Part shown: in pieces, positions 33,789 through 42,008 of the stretch | How positions within the stretch are numbered: position 1 is the stretch's first letter | Layout of the letters: every line of letters begins with the position of its first letter | DNA from: an uncultured Oscillospiraceae bacterium | Lineage (GTDB): Bacteria > Bacillota > Clostridia > Oscillospirales > Oscillospiraceae | Assembly (NCBI GenBank): GCA_947625845.1 | Contig: CANQQB010000007.1 | Span: 1 to 55,190, forward strand | DNA: 55,190 nt | Direction: 5' to 3' | Notes under the pieces: generated by a model | What the model saw: only the letters and a program-made list of their open reading frames with translations | Told to the model about the DNA's origin: nothing | Database searches by the model: none | Program-made: the position numbers and the translations under genes

Positions 33789-33829
33789 CTTTAAAAGAAG
33801 CGGCCATGCTCCTTTAAGAGCATGGCCGC
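33789..33829 (-). terminator. Partial terminator/attenuator after the solute-binding protein gene
   Basis: 12-bp stem GCGGCCATGCTC / GAGCATGGCCGC, 6-nt loop, then TTCTTTTAAAG on the minus strand. A hairpin of this kind between binding protein and permeases is common in ABC operons. Confidence 0.75.
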
Positions 33830-33842
33830 CGGGAATTACAGT

Positions 33843-35672
33843 TTAGCCGACCAGCTCAAGGTTGTACAGAGCCGCGACACCGAAACCGTCGGTGCAGTCA
33901 GCAGGGGGAACCAGCACTTCCGTGCCGTCGCCCATGGTGTAGGTCTGGCCCTCGTAGGGGAAGTTGGTCCAGACGGACTCGTTCACGGCGTGGAACACGC
34001 TGGGACGATACATCAGGGAGAAGCTGGGGACCTCGGTCAGGTAGATCTCGGTCAGCTGCGTGTACAGATCCTTCAGTTCCGCCTCGTCGGTGGTCAGGGG
34101 GATCTTCTTGATCAGCGCGTCAGCCTCGGGGTTCTCATACTGGCCCCAGTTGCCGGACCAGTTGTTGGTCACGCCCAGGTAGTCCATGCCCATGAACTGG
34201 TTCACACGGCTCCAGGGGTTGGAGGGGCTGGAGGCGTCGGGAGACCACATGAAGATGGCATACTCGGTCTGATCGGGGTCGGTGAACACGGTGTTGTACA
34301 TATCCGCCTCGGGATAGAGGGTGGTGATCTCAACGCCGATCTCCTTGCCGGCCGCGGCGACCTGCTCCATGGAGGCCTGCCAGTCGGTCCAGCCGTTGGG
34401 GCAGACAGCGTTCAGGGAGATGTTCTCGCCGTTGTACTCGCGGATGCCGTCGCCGTCGGTGTCGACCAGGCCGGCCTCGTCCAGCAGCGCGTTGGCGCCA
34501 TCGATGTCGTTGCCGGCCCACTGCAGGTCGGCCACGGCGTCGTGGTCATACAGAGCCTGCTCGCCCTCGGTGGGGTTCATCAGAGAACGGGGCACGTCGG
34601 CGAAGGAGGGGGACTGGTTGGTCATGGCGTTGGCGATGATGGAGTCATAGTCAACAGCCATGGCGATGGCCTTGCGCAGAGCGGGGTTCTCGGCGATCAC
34701 GGGCATGTTCATGTTGTACCACGCGGTGGGCATGGTCAGGCACACGCCGTAGGGGGCTTCTTCGTAGTAGGTGGAGATGGGCAGGCCGTCCTCCAGCCAC
34801 AGGTTCTGCACGTTGCCGATGAACTGCTGGCTGACGTCGACCTCGCCGGCCTTCAGAGCCACCTCGCCGGCGGCGTTGTCAGCGTACATGGCGTGGGCGA
34901 TGTACTTGGGAACAGGCAGCTTGCCCCACATGGAGGCGTCCTGGCCCCAGTAATTGTCGTCACGGACCAGAACGACCTTCTGGTCATCGGAGAAGTACAT
35001 GGTGTAGGGGCCGGTGTAGGGCACTTCCAGCTCGCCGGCGTCGTTCAGGCCGTCGTCGTTCAGGATGGCGGTAGCGTCGCCGCCGTTGGCCTCATAGACC
35101 TGGTCGATCCAGTCGGCCTGGGCGATAGCCACCAGCTCCAGGAAGTTGAGGATCATCAGGGGGTTGATGGGCTGGCCGTCGTCGTTCAGCTTGGCGTTGA
35201 TCTTCACGGTCTTGCCCTCGCCCTCGATGGAGTCGATGTAGGGGCCGTAGCCGGAGCCGGTGCCGTTGCCGATCTCCACGCCCACGTCGAAGGTGCGGAT
35301 AACGTCGGCGGCGGTCACGTCGGAGCCGTCAGACCACTTGGCCGCGTCCTTGATGGTGAAGGTCAGCTGGGTCATGTCGTCGTTCCAGGCGTAATCGTCG
35401 TTGGCCAGCAGGCCGTACAGCTTGCCGTCCAGCACGTTCCACATGTACAGGGTCTCGAACATCAGTTCGCGCCAGCCGGCGCCGGCCGCGATGGCCATGG
35501 AGTTGTTCTGGTTGGTGCCGATGGGGTTCCAGCTGTTGACAGCGCCCCACTGCTGGCCGCAGAAGTACAGAGTCTCCTCACGGGGCAGAACGACGTCGCC
35601 ATCAGCGAACGCTGTCGCGGACAGTCCCAGGACCATTACCACGGCCAGCGCCAGTGCGATGAGCTTCTTCAT
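33843..35672 (-). CDS. Family 5 solute-binding protein, likely beta-oligosaccharide-binding
   Basis: 609 aa. Signal peptide MKKLIALALAVVMVLGLSAT with probable cleavage after AFA; there is no lipobox Cys, unusual for a Gram-positive binding protein, so retention must differ. The mature start TLYFCGQQWGAVNSWNPIG resembles the N-termini of cello-oligosaccharide-binding family 5 proteins of the Thermotoga CbtA type, rather than peptide-binding DppA. It delivers ligand to the adjacent permeases. AGGAGG precedes the ATG. Adjacent GH3/GH94/GH1 genes support a beta-gluco- or manno-oligosaccharide ligand. Confidence 0.9.
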   Translation of the reverse strand: MKKLIALALAVVMVLGLSATAFADGDVVLPREETLYFCGQQWGAVNSWNPIGTNQNNSMAIAAGAGWRELMFETLYMWNVLDGKLYGLLANDDYAWNDDMTQLTFTIKDAAKWSDGSDVTAADVIRTFDVGVEIGNGTGSGYGPYIDSIEGEGKTVKINAKLNDDGQPINPLMILNFLELVAIAQADWIDQVYEANGGDATAILNDDGLNDAGELEVPYTGPYTMYFSDDQKVVLVRDDNYWGQDASMWGKLPVPKYIAHAMYADNAAGEVALKAGEVDVSQQFIGNVQNLWLEDGLPISTYYEEAPYGVCLTMPTAWYNMNMPVIAENPALRKAIAMAVDYDSIIANAMTNQSPSFADVPRSLMNPTEGEQALYDHDAVADLQWAGNDIDGANALLDEAGLVDTDGDGIREYNGENISLNAVCPNGWTDWQASMEQVAAAGKEIGVEITTLYPEADMYNTVFTDPDQTEYAIFMWSPDASSPSNPWSRVNQFMGMDYLGVTNNWSGNWGQYENPEADALIKKIPLTTDEAELKDLYTQLTEIYLTEVPSFSLMYRPSVFHAVNESVWTNFPYEGQTYTMGDGTEVLVPPADCTDGFGVAALYNLELVG

Positions 35673-35736
35673 TGTGGTTCCTCCTAAAAAAATTTATTTT
35701 TTGGCCCGCTCCCGGACCGGGTTTACAAGGTCACAT

Positions 35737-35782
35737 CATGGGATAGGCACTATCCCATGCAAAAACGGGTACCCGTTTTTGC
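35737..35782. promoter_or_regulatory. Double palindrome: candidate LacI-family operator(s)
   Basis: CATGGGATAG-GCA-CTATCCCATG (35737-35759) is a perfect 10-bp inverted repeat. It is immediately joined by a perfect 24-bp palindrome at 35759-35782 (GCAAAAACGGGT and its complement). The position is between the LacI gene's 3' end and the binding-protein start, about 65-110 bp upstream of the latter, where a promoter must lie. The second palindrome could alternatively be a terminator of the LacI gene. Confidence 0.5.
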
Positions 35783-35804
35783 GCGTATTTACTTTTTTAT
35801 GGCT

Positions 35805-36812
35805 TTACAGCTTTTTCACCGTCTCGCCTTTGATGAGCGCGCCGGGGATGACGATCTGCCGGGGGGTGTGAGCCCCGCCCTCCTTCACCGCTCTGGCCAG
35901 CTCCTCCGCCGTCTCCACCCCCATGCGGTCCGCGTTCTGCCACACGGTGGTAAGTCTCGGCCGTATCTGCTGGACCAGGCCGATGCCGTCATAGCCCACG
36001 GCGGAAAGATCGTCCGGTATGGAAAGACCCATGTCCTCCGCGGCCCGCAGACCGCCAAGATAGGAGATGTCGTCCGGATAGAAGATGCAGGTGGGCGGCG
36101 TGGGCAGCGCCATCAGCTGGCGGGTGGCCTCCCCCGCGCCCTCCGGGTCGTGGTAACGGCCCTGTAAATCGTATTCGTCCGGGACCGCTACCCCCAGAGC
36201 CTGACAGGTGTGCCGGAACGCGCCCCAGCGGACCCGGCTGACCCGGTTGTCGTCCCCCCGGAGCACCGCCAGCCGCCGGTGACCCATGTCATACACGTAC
36301 CGCACCAGCTCCTGCACGCCGCCGGCGTTGTCCGACAGCACGCTGCCGCAGCCGTCAAACTGGTCGTCCACCGTCACGGTGGGCACGCCGCAGGCCGCCA
36401 GGGCACGGACCTGTGGGTCCTCATAATCCGCGGTGATGATGGCCACGCCGTCAAAGCGGCGATACTGGACATACTCGGTGTAGGTGCGCTCCTGGCCGCC
36501 AAGGCGGCGGTTGATGAAGGCGATGTCATATCCCAGCTCCTCGGCCCGGCGCTTGAACCCGTCCAGCATCAGACTGAAAAACTCATGGGCCAGACCCATG
36601 GACGCGTTCTCCCGGAACAAAAGGCCGAAGCTGTATGTACGCGCGGTCTTCAGCGTCCTGGCGGCGGCGTTGGGGACGTATCCCATCTCCCCGGCCACGG
36701 CACGGACCCGCCGGGTCATGGCGCGGCTCACGTCCGGCGCGCCGTTCAGGGCCTTGCTCACCGTGGCCGGCGAGCAGCCGCACCGCTCTGCTATCGCCTT
36801 GATGGTCACCAC
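35805..36812 (-). CDS. LacI/GalR-family transcriptional regulator of the carbohydrate locus
   Basis: 335 aa. HTH at about 1-25 (VVTIKAIAERCGCSPATVSK), hinge helix GYVPNAAARTLKT, then a periplasmic-binding-protein-like sugar-sensing domain (TYSFGLLFRENASMG to VIPGALIKGETV). The frame is open further upstream, but GTG 36812 has GGGAGGGG 9 nt away and gives the normal LacI N-terminus; GTG 36809 is an alternative. It lies between the ABC/GH operon and the divergent GH2/GH3 genes, so it likely controls both. Promoter 36853-36881. Confidence 0.93.
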   Translation of the reverse strand: MVTIKAIAERCGCSPATVSKALNGAPDVSRAMTRRVRAVAGEMGYVPNAAARTLKTARTYSFGLLFRENASMGLAHEFFSLMLDGFKRRAEELGYDIAFINRRLGGQERTYTEYVQYRRFDGVAIITADYEDPQVRALAACGVPTVTVDDQFDGCGSVLSDNAGGVQELVRYVYDMGHRRLAVLRGDDNRVSRVRWGAFRHTCQALGVAVPDEYDLQGRYHDPEGAGEATRQLMALPTPPTCIFYPDDISYLGGLRAAEDMGLSIPDDLSAVGYDGIGLVQQIRPRLTTVWQNADRMGVETAEELARAVKEGGAHTPRQIVIPGALIKGETVKKL

Positions 36813-36852
36813 GGGATAATGCCCCTCCCTACAAAAACGATTTCGTAAAGTC

Positions 36853-36881
36853 ATTATAGCCCCGGAAAACGGATAAGTCAA
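36853..36881 (-). promoter_or_regulatory. Promoter of the LacI-family gene
   Basis: TTGACT, 17 bp, TATAAT on the minus strand, about 41 bp before the GTG. Confidence 0.75.
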
Positions 36882-36993
36882 TATGCACAATATGACCAGA
36901 TTTGCGCGTTGCATTTTGCGCAATTTGCTAACACCCTAAATTTTCCAGAGACAAAACCGTCAGAATGTCCAGCCGGTTTTCCGCTGGAAATTG

Positions 36994-37022
36994 TTGACTT
37001 TGCCCACGGTTTCCATTATATT
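36994..37022 (+). promoter_or_regulatory. Promoter of the GH2/GH3 operon
   Basis: TTGACT, 17 bp, TATATT, 52 bp before the ATG at 37074. Downstream lie GTGCAAAACC and CGAAAACGTATTCG, the second an imperfect palindrome that could be an operator half-match to the GCAAAAACG palindrome at 35.76 kb. Confidence 0.7.
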
Positions 37023-37073
37023 TTTATGGTGCAAAACCAATTGTACTGCGAAAACGTATTCGGAGGAACGCGT

Positions 37074-39506
37074 ATGAAAACACTTTCTCTCAACGGCACC
37101 TGGACTCTGGACGTGCCGGGAGCCGGCTTCACCGCCGTGCCCGCCACGGTCCCCGGCTCCGTGTACAACGACCTGCTCGCCGCCGGGCTCATCCCGGACC
37201 CGTTTTACCGGGACAACGAAAACCGGGTCCTGCCCCTCATGGACAACGACTTTCTCTACCGCCGCGCCTTCACCGTGGACGATGCGTTTCTGGAAGCCGA
37301 CGCGGTGCTTCTGCGCTGCGAGGGGCTGGACACTCTGGCCGCGGTGACGGTCAACGGCCAACCCGCCGGGAAGGCCGACAACATGCACCGGACCTGGGAG
37401 TTCGACGTGAAGGGTCTGCTCCGGCCCGGCGAGAACGACATCGCGGTCCAGTTCGCCTCCCCCACGAAATTCATCAAGGAGGCCTACGCCGCCAGCCGTG
37501 CGGACGGGTCCTCCGACGCCATGGTGGGCTTTCCCCACATCCGCAAGGCCCACTGTATGTTCGGCTGGGACTGGGGTCCCCGGCTGCCGGACGCGGGCAT
37601 ATGGCGGGACATGGCGCTCATCGCCGTGGACACGGCCCGGATACGGGACGTGCTGGTGCTCCAGCACCATGAAAATGGCGCGGTGCGCCTGGAGATACGC
37701 ACCAGCCTGACCCATGTCACCGGCGGTGACACGGCTGTGGCCGTGACGGTCACGGCCCCGGACGGGCAAAAATTCACCGGCTCTGGCGAGAGCTGCACCG
37801 TGGACATCCCGGACCCACGGCTGTGGTGGCCCGCGGGCCTGGGCGATCAGCCGCTGTACACCGTGACGGTGACCCTCTCCGGCGGGAAGGGCGAATTGGA
37901 TACCTGGGAAAAGCGGGTTGGTCTGCGGACCATGACCGTCAGCCGCAAAAAGGACGAATGGGGCGAGAGCTTCAGCCACTGTGTCAACGGGGTGGACGTG
38001 TTCGCCATGGGCGCGGACTATATCCCGGAGGACAATCTGCTGCCCCGTGTGACGCCGGAGCGGACAAGGCGGCTGTTGGAGGACGCGCGCGCCGCCAACA
38101 TGAACTGCGTGCGGGTCTGGGGCGGCGGCTATTATCCCTCCGACGACTTCTATGATATCTGCGACGAGCTGGGCCTTTTGGTGTGGCAGGACTTCATGTT
38201 CGCCTGCGCGGTGTACGACCTGACGGACGCGTTCGAGGCCAACATCACCGCCGAGTTCGTGGACAACGTGCGCCGGCTGCGAAACCACCCATCCCTGGCC
38301 CTGTGGTGCGGCAACAACGAGATGGAGGAATTTGTGGCCGTGGGCGAGTGGGTGTCCAGCTGCAAGCAGAAGGCGGACTATATCAAGATGTACGAGTACA
38401 TCATCCCCAAGGTCCTGAAAACGGAGGACCCCCAGGCGTTTTACTGGCCGGCCAGCCCCAGCAGCGGCGGCAGCTTCGACGAGCCCCAGGACCCCAACCG
38501 TGGCGACGTGCACTACTGGGACGTGTGGCACGGCCTCAAGCCCTTCACGGACTACCGCAACTACCTGTTCCGGTATGTGTCCGAGTTCGGGTTCCAGTCC
38601 TTCCCGTGTCTGGAGACGGTGAAGAGCTTCACGGAGCCGGGAGATAGAAATATCTTCTCCTACGTGATGGAAAAGCACCAGCGCAACGCCTCCGCCAACG
38701 GACGCATCGTGTCCTATCTCTCCCAGATGTACCTCTACCCCGCCGACCTGGACGGGCTCATTTACGCCTCCCAGCTCTTGCAGGCTCAGGCCATGCAATA
38801 CGGCGTGGAGCACTGGCGGCGGCACCGTGGCCGGTGCATGGGAGCGGTGATCTGGCAGCTCAACGACTGCTGGCCCGTGGCCAGCTGGGCCAGCATCGAC
38901 TACTATGGCCGGTGGAAGGCCCTGCACTATTATGCCAAACGCTTCTTCGCGCCGGTGCTGCTTTCCTGCCACGAGGAGGGCATCCTGAGCCAGAACACCA
39001 ACGTGAACGCCGAGCCGTTCCAGCTCAAAAAATCCGCCCGGCTGTGCCTTACAAACGACACCCCCGACGTTTTCCGCGGCACGGTAAACTGGTCCCTGCG
39101 GCGGCCGGACGCGTCCGTGATACAAGAGGGCAGCGTCGACGTGACCGTTCCCGCCCTCACCGCCCAGTGGCTGGACGAGCAGGACTTCTCCGACCGGGAC
39201 ACCTACGGCTGCTACTACGCCTATGCGCTTAAGGACCAGGCCGGGAACGCCATCAGCGGCGGCACCGTGCTGTTCTGCGCGCCCAAGCACTTCCGGTTCG
39301 CGGACCCCGCGCTTCAAGCCCACATCGAGGGCGACGAGATCGTGGTCGCCGCCAAGGCCTATGCCCGGAGCGTGGAGCTGCGCTGCGGGCCGGACACGGT
39401 GCTGGAGGATAATTATTTCGACATGAACGGCGGCACCCGCCGGGTGAAGGTCCTCCGGGGCAAACCGGAGAGCGTCAGCGCCCGGAGCGTGTACGACATC
39501 CGATAA
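37074..39506 (+). CDS. GH2 beta-mannosidase
   Basis: 810 aa, matching GH2 beta-mannosidases. The N-terminal jelly roll starts LNGTWTLDVPG. The acid/base Glu is in LWCGNNEMEEF (about residue 425) and the nucleophile Glu in YVSEFGFQSFP (about residue 505), the mannosidase-type consensus. The WPASPSSGG and MGAVIWQLNDCWPVASW motifs are also of this type. No signal peptide, so it removes mannose from imported beta-mannosides in the cytoplasm. An upstream in-frame extension exists, but ATG 37074 has CGGAGG 7 nt away and follows a good promoter. First gene of a two-gene operon with the permuted GH3. Confidence 0.94.
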   Translation: MKTLSLNGTWTLDVPGAGFTAVPATVPGSVYNDLLAAGLIPDPFYRDNENRVLPLMDNDFLYRRAFTVDDAFLEADAVLLRCEGLDTLAAVTVNGQPAGKADNMHRTWEFDVKGLLRPGENDIAVQFASPTKFIKEAYAASRADGSSDAMVGFPHIRKAHCMFGWDWGPRLPDAGIWRDMALIAVDTARIRDVLVLQHHENGAVRLEIRTSLTHVTGGDTAVAVTVTAPDGQKFTGSGESCTVDIPDPRLWWPAGLGDQPLYTVTVTLSGGKGELDTWEKRVGLRTMTVSRKKDEWGESFSHCVNGVDVFAMGADYIPEDNLLPRVTPERTRRLLEDARAANMNCVRVWGGGYYPSDDFYDICDELGLLVWQDFMFACAVYDLTDAFEANITAEFVDNVRRLRNHPSLALWCGNNEMEEFVAVGEWVSSCKQKADYIKMYEYIIPKVLKTEDPQAFYWPASPSSGGSFDEPQDPNRGDVHYWDVWHGLKPFTDYRNYLFRYVSEFGFQSFPCLETVKSFTEPGDRNIFSYVMEKHQRNASANGRIVSYLSQMYLYPADLDGLIYASQLLQAQAMQYGVEHWRRHRGRCMGAVIWQLNDCWPVASWASIDYYGRWKALHYYAKRFFAPVLLSCHEEGILSQNTNVNAEPFQLKKSARLCLTNDTPDVFRGTVNWSLRRPDASVIQEGSVDVTVPALTAQWLDEQDFSDRDTYGCYYAYALKDQAGNAISGGTVLFCAPKHFRFADPALQAHIEGDEIVVAAKAYARSVELRCGPDTVLEDNYFDMNGGTRRVKVLRGKPESVSARSVYDIR

Positions 39507-39520
39507 AGGAGGCTCGCGCG

Positions 39521-41929
39521 ATGAAAAAGTGGACACGTGCGCTGTACCAGCCCAACCTGCCCCTGACGCCGGATGGCTTCGTGACCGCCGGTCCCGCTCA
39601 CCGGGCCCTGGCCCGCAAGGCCGCGCGGGAGGGCATGGTGCTTTTGAAAAACGAAAAGGGCCTTCTGCCCCTGGACCCGGCACAGCCGGCGGCCCTGTTC
39701 GGCAAGGGCAGCTTCGACTACGTAAAAGGCGGCGGCGGGTCCGGCGACGTGACCGTGCCCTGCGTCCATAATCTGTACGACGGCTTAAAAGAGCACGGCG
39801 CGGCCCTGTACGAGCCCCTGTGCGGCTATTACCGGGACTATGTTTCCGAGCGCTACGCCGCCGGGGACCAGCCGGGGATGATGGCCGAACCGGCGCTGCC
39901 CCAGGAATTGCTGCGCGCCGCGCGAAAGGCGGCGGACACGGCCATTATCGTCCTCAGCCGGTTCTCCGGCGAGGGCTGGGACAGGTCCAACGAGGAATTT
40001 ATCGACCCGGAAAATCCCTGGCCCCACGAAAAGAGCCTGCCCAAACAGGCGGCGGCCATCTTCCCCAGAGGGGACTTTTACCGCTCCGACGCGGAGACGG
40101 CGCTGGTGGAATCAGTCTGCGCCGCCTTCGATAAGGTGGTGGTGGTGCTGAACGTTGGCGGCGTGGTGGACGTGTCCTGGATAAAGGACGACGCGCGCGT
40201 GGGCGCGGCGCTGCTTGCCTACCAGGGCGGCATGGAGGGTGGCTGCGCCGCGGCGGACCTGCTGCTGGGCGCGTCAAATCCATGCGGCAAGCTGCCGGAC
40301 ACGTTCGCGCGGGACATTGGCGACTGGCCCTCCACCCAGGGGTTCACCGAGTCCCCCTACCACGTGGACTACATCGAGGACATCTACGTGGGCTACCGCT
40401 ACTTCGCCACCATCCCCGGCGCGTCGGACAAGGTCTGCTACCCCTTCGGGTACGGGCTTTCCTACACCACCTTTGCTCTCCGGCCTGTGAGCGCGGCAGC
40501 GATCGACGGCGAGATGATCTTGAGCGTCAAGGTGACGAACACCGGCCATCGGCCCGGCAGGGATGTGGTGCAGGTCTACTACAGCGCCCCCCAGGGGAAG
40601 CTGCAAAAGCCCGCCCGGTGCCTGGTCGCGTTCCAAAAGACACGGGAGCTGGCCCCCGGCGAGAGCGAGACGGTGGCCCTGTCCTTCCCTATCGGGGACA
40701 TGGCCAGCTTCGACGACCTGGGCAAGGTGCAAAAGGCCGCGTGGGTGCTGGAGGCCGGGACCTACCGGTTTTACGTCAGCGATTCCGGCCCGGACGGACA
40801 GGCGCTGGAGTTCGTGTGGAAGGAAAAGTGGGACCGGGTGGCGGAGCAGCTTACAAGCCGGCTGGCCCCCTCCCATTTGGAAAAACGCATGCTGGCGGAC
40901 GGGACGTACGAGCCTCTGCCCGCTGCCCCGGCGGTGGACACGGACGCGAGCGTCCTGCCCCCGATGACCACCATCAAGGACGCGCTGGCCCCCGCCGCAA
41001 GCAGCCGGGAGCGGTATCTGCTCTTCAAGCCCTACGCCGACGGCGTACGGCCCCTCACGGACGTGGCGGAGGGGAAGCTGGACCTGGACGATTTTCTGGA
41101 CCAGCTGTCCGACGACGAGCTTATCCACCTGCTGGGTGGTCAGCCCAACACCTCCGTGTCCAACACCTTCGGCATGGGTAACCTGCCCGCCTACGGCGTG
41201 CCCACCGTGACCACCGCCGACGGCCCCGCCGGCCTGCGCCTGCAGCCGGAGACGGGCCTGAACGCCACCGCCTGGCCCTGCGCCACGCTGTTGGCCGCCG
41301 CGTGGGACGCCGAGCTTGCCCGCGCCGTGGGCGAAGCCGCCGCGGAGGAAGTGAAGGAGAACAACATCGCCATATGGCTGGCCCCGGCGGTGAACATCCA
41401 CCGCAATCCCCTGTGCGGCCGGAACTTCGAGTACTGGTCCGAGGACCCCTATCTGGCCGGGACGCTGGCCGGAGCCATGGTCCGGGGTATCCAGTCGGAG
41501 CACGTGGCCGCAACGGTGAAGCACTTCGCCTGCAACGACAAGGAGACGAACCGCAAACAGTGCGACTCCCGCCTGTCCGAACGTGCCCTGCGGGAGATCT
41601 ACCTGCGGGCCTTTGAGATCATCGTGAAGGATGCCCGACCCTGGGCCATCATGAGCGCCTACAACATCGTCAACGGCCGCCGGGCGTCGGAGAGCCGGGA
41701 GCTGCTGACGGACATTCTCCGCCACGAGTGGGGTTTCCAGGGGCTGGTCATGACCGACTGGTGGAACAAGGCCGAGCACTACAAGGAGATCCTGGCCGGC
41801 AACGACGTGAAGATGGCCACCGGCTACCCCGAGCGGGTCCGGGCCGCGATGGACGCCGGCGCTCTCACCCGCGCGGACCTTCTGGTCTGTGCCCGCCGGG
41901 TGCTGGAGCTGATATTGAAGATCGACTGA
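39521..41929 (+). CDS. GH3 beta-glucosidase with inverted (permuted) domain order
   Basis: 802 aa. The sandwich domain comes first (AARKAAREGMVLLKNEKGLLP... at about residue 27; VDVSWIKDDARVGAALLAYQ; YPFGYGLSYTTFALRP at about 308). The fibronectin-like domain (KVTNTGHRPGRDVVQVYY) follows, and the catalytic barrel comes last (about 520-802: GVPTVTTADGPAGLRL, APAVNIHRNPLCGRNFEYWS, KHFACNDKETNRKQ, nucleophile Asp in LVMTDWW). This reversed order is known from Butyrivibrio and Ruminococcus GH3 enzymes. There is no signal peptide. AGGAGG precedes the ATG; only 14 bp separate it from the beta-mannosidase gene. Confidence 0.92.
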   Translation: MKKWTRALYQPNLPLTPDGFVTAGPAHRALARKAAREGMVLLKNEKGLLPLDPAQPAALFGKGSFDYVKGGGGSGDVTVPCVHNLYDGLKEHGAALYEPLCGYYRDYVSERYAAGDQPGMMAEPALPQELLRAARKAADTAIIVLSRFSGEGWDRSNEEFIDPENPWPHEKSLPKQAAAIFPRGDFYRSDAETALVESVCAAFDKVVVVLNVGGVVDVSWIKDDARVGAALLAYQGGMEGGCAAADLLLGASNPCGKLPDTFARDIGDWPSTQGFTESPYHVDYIEDIYVGYRYFATIPGASDKVCYPFGYGLSYTTFALRPVSAAAIDGEMILSVKVTNTGHRPGRDVVQVYYSAPQGKLQKPARCLVAFQKTRELAPGESETVALSFPIGDMASFDDLGKVQKAAWVLEAGTYRFYVSDSGPDGQALEFVWKEKWDRVAEQLTSRLAPSHLEKRMLADGTYEPLPAAPAVDTDASVLPPMTTIKDALAPAASSRERYLLFKPYADGVRPLTDVAEGKLDLDDFLDQLSDDELIHLLGGQPNTSVSNTFGMGNLPAYGVPTVTTADGPAGLRLQPETGLNATAWPCATLLAAAWDAELARAVGEAAAEEVKENNIAIWLAPAVNIHRNPLCGRNFEYWSEDPYLAGTLAGAMVRGIQSEHVAATVKHFACNDKETNRKQCDSRLSERALREIYLRAFEIIVKDARPWAIMSAYNIVNGRRASESRELLTDILRHEWGFQGLVMTDWWNKAEHYKEILAGNDVKMATGYPERVRAAMDAGALTRADLLVCARRVLELILKID

Positions 41930-41947
41930 GGAAAATGAAAATACAGC

Positions 41948-41981
41948 AAAGACCCCGCTGCCTCCGGCAGCGGGGTCTTTT
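41948..41981. terminator. Bidirectional intrinsic terminator
   Basis: 12-bp stem GACCCCGCTGCC / GGCAGCGGGGTC, 3-nt loop, TTTTC to the right and CTTTG on the minus strand. It serves the convergent GH3 and helicase genes. Confidence 0.88.
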
Positions 41982-42008
41982 CAGCGGAATGGATATGCCA
42001 TTATTCCA

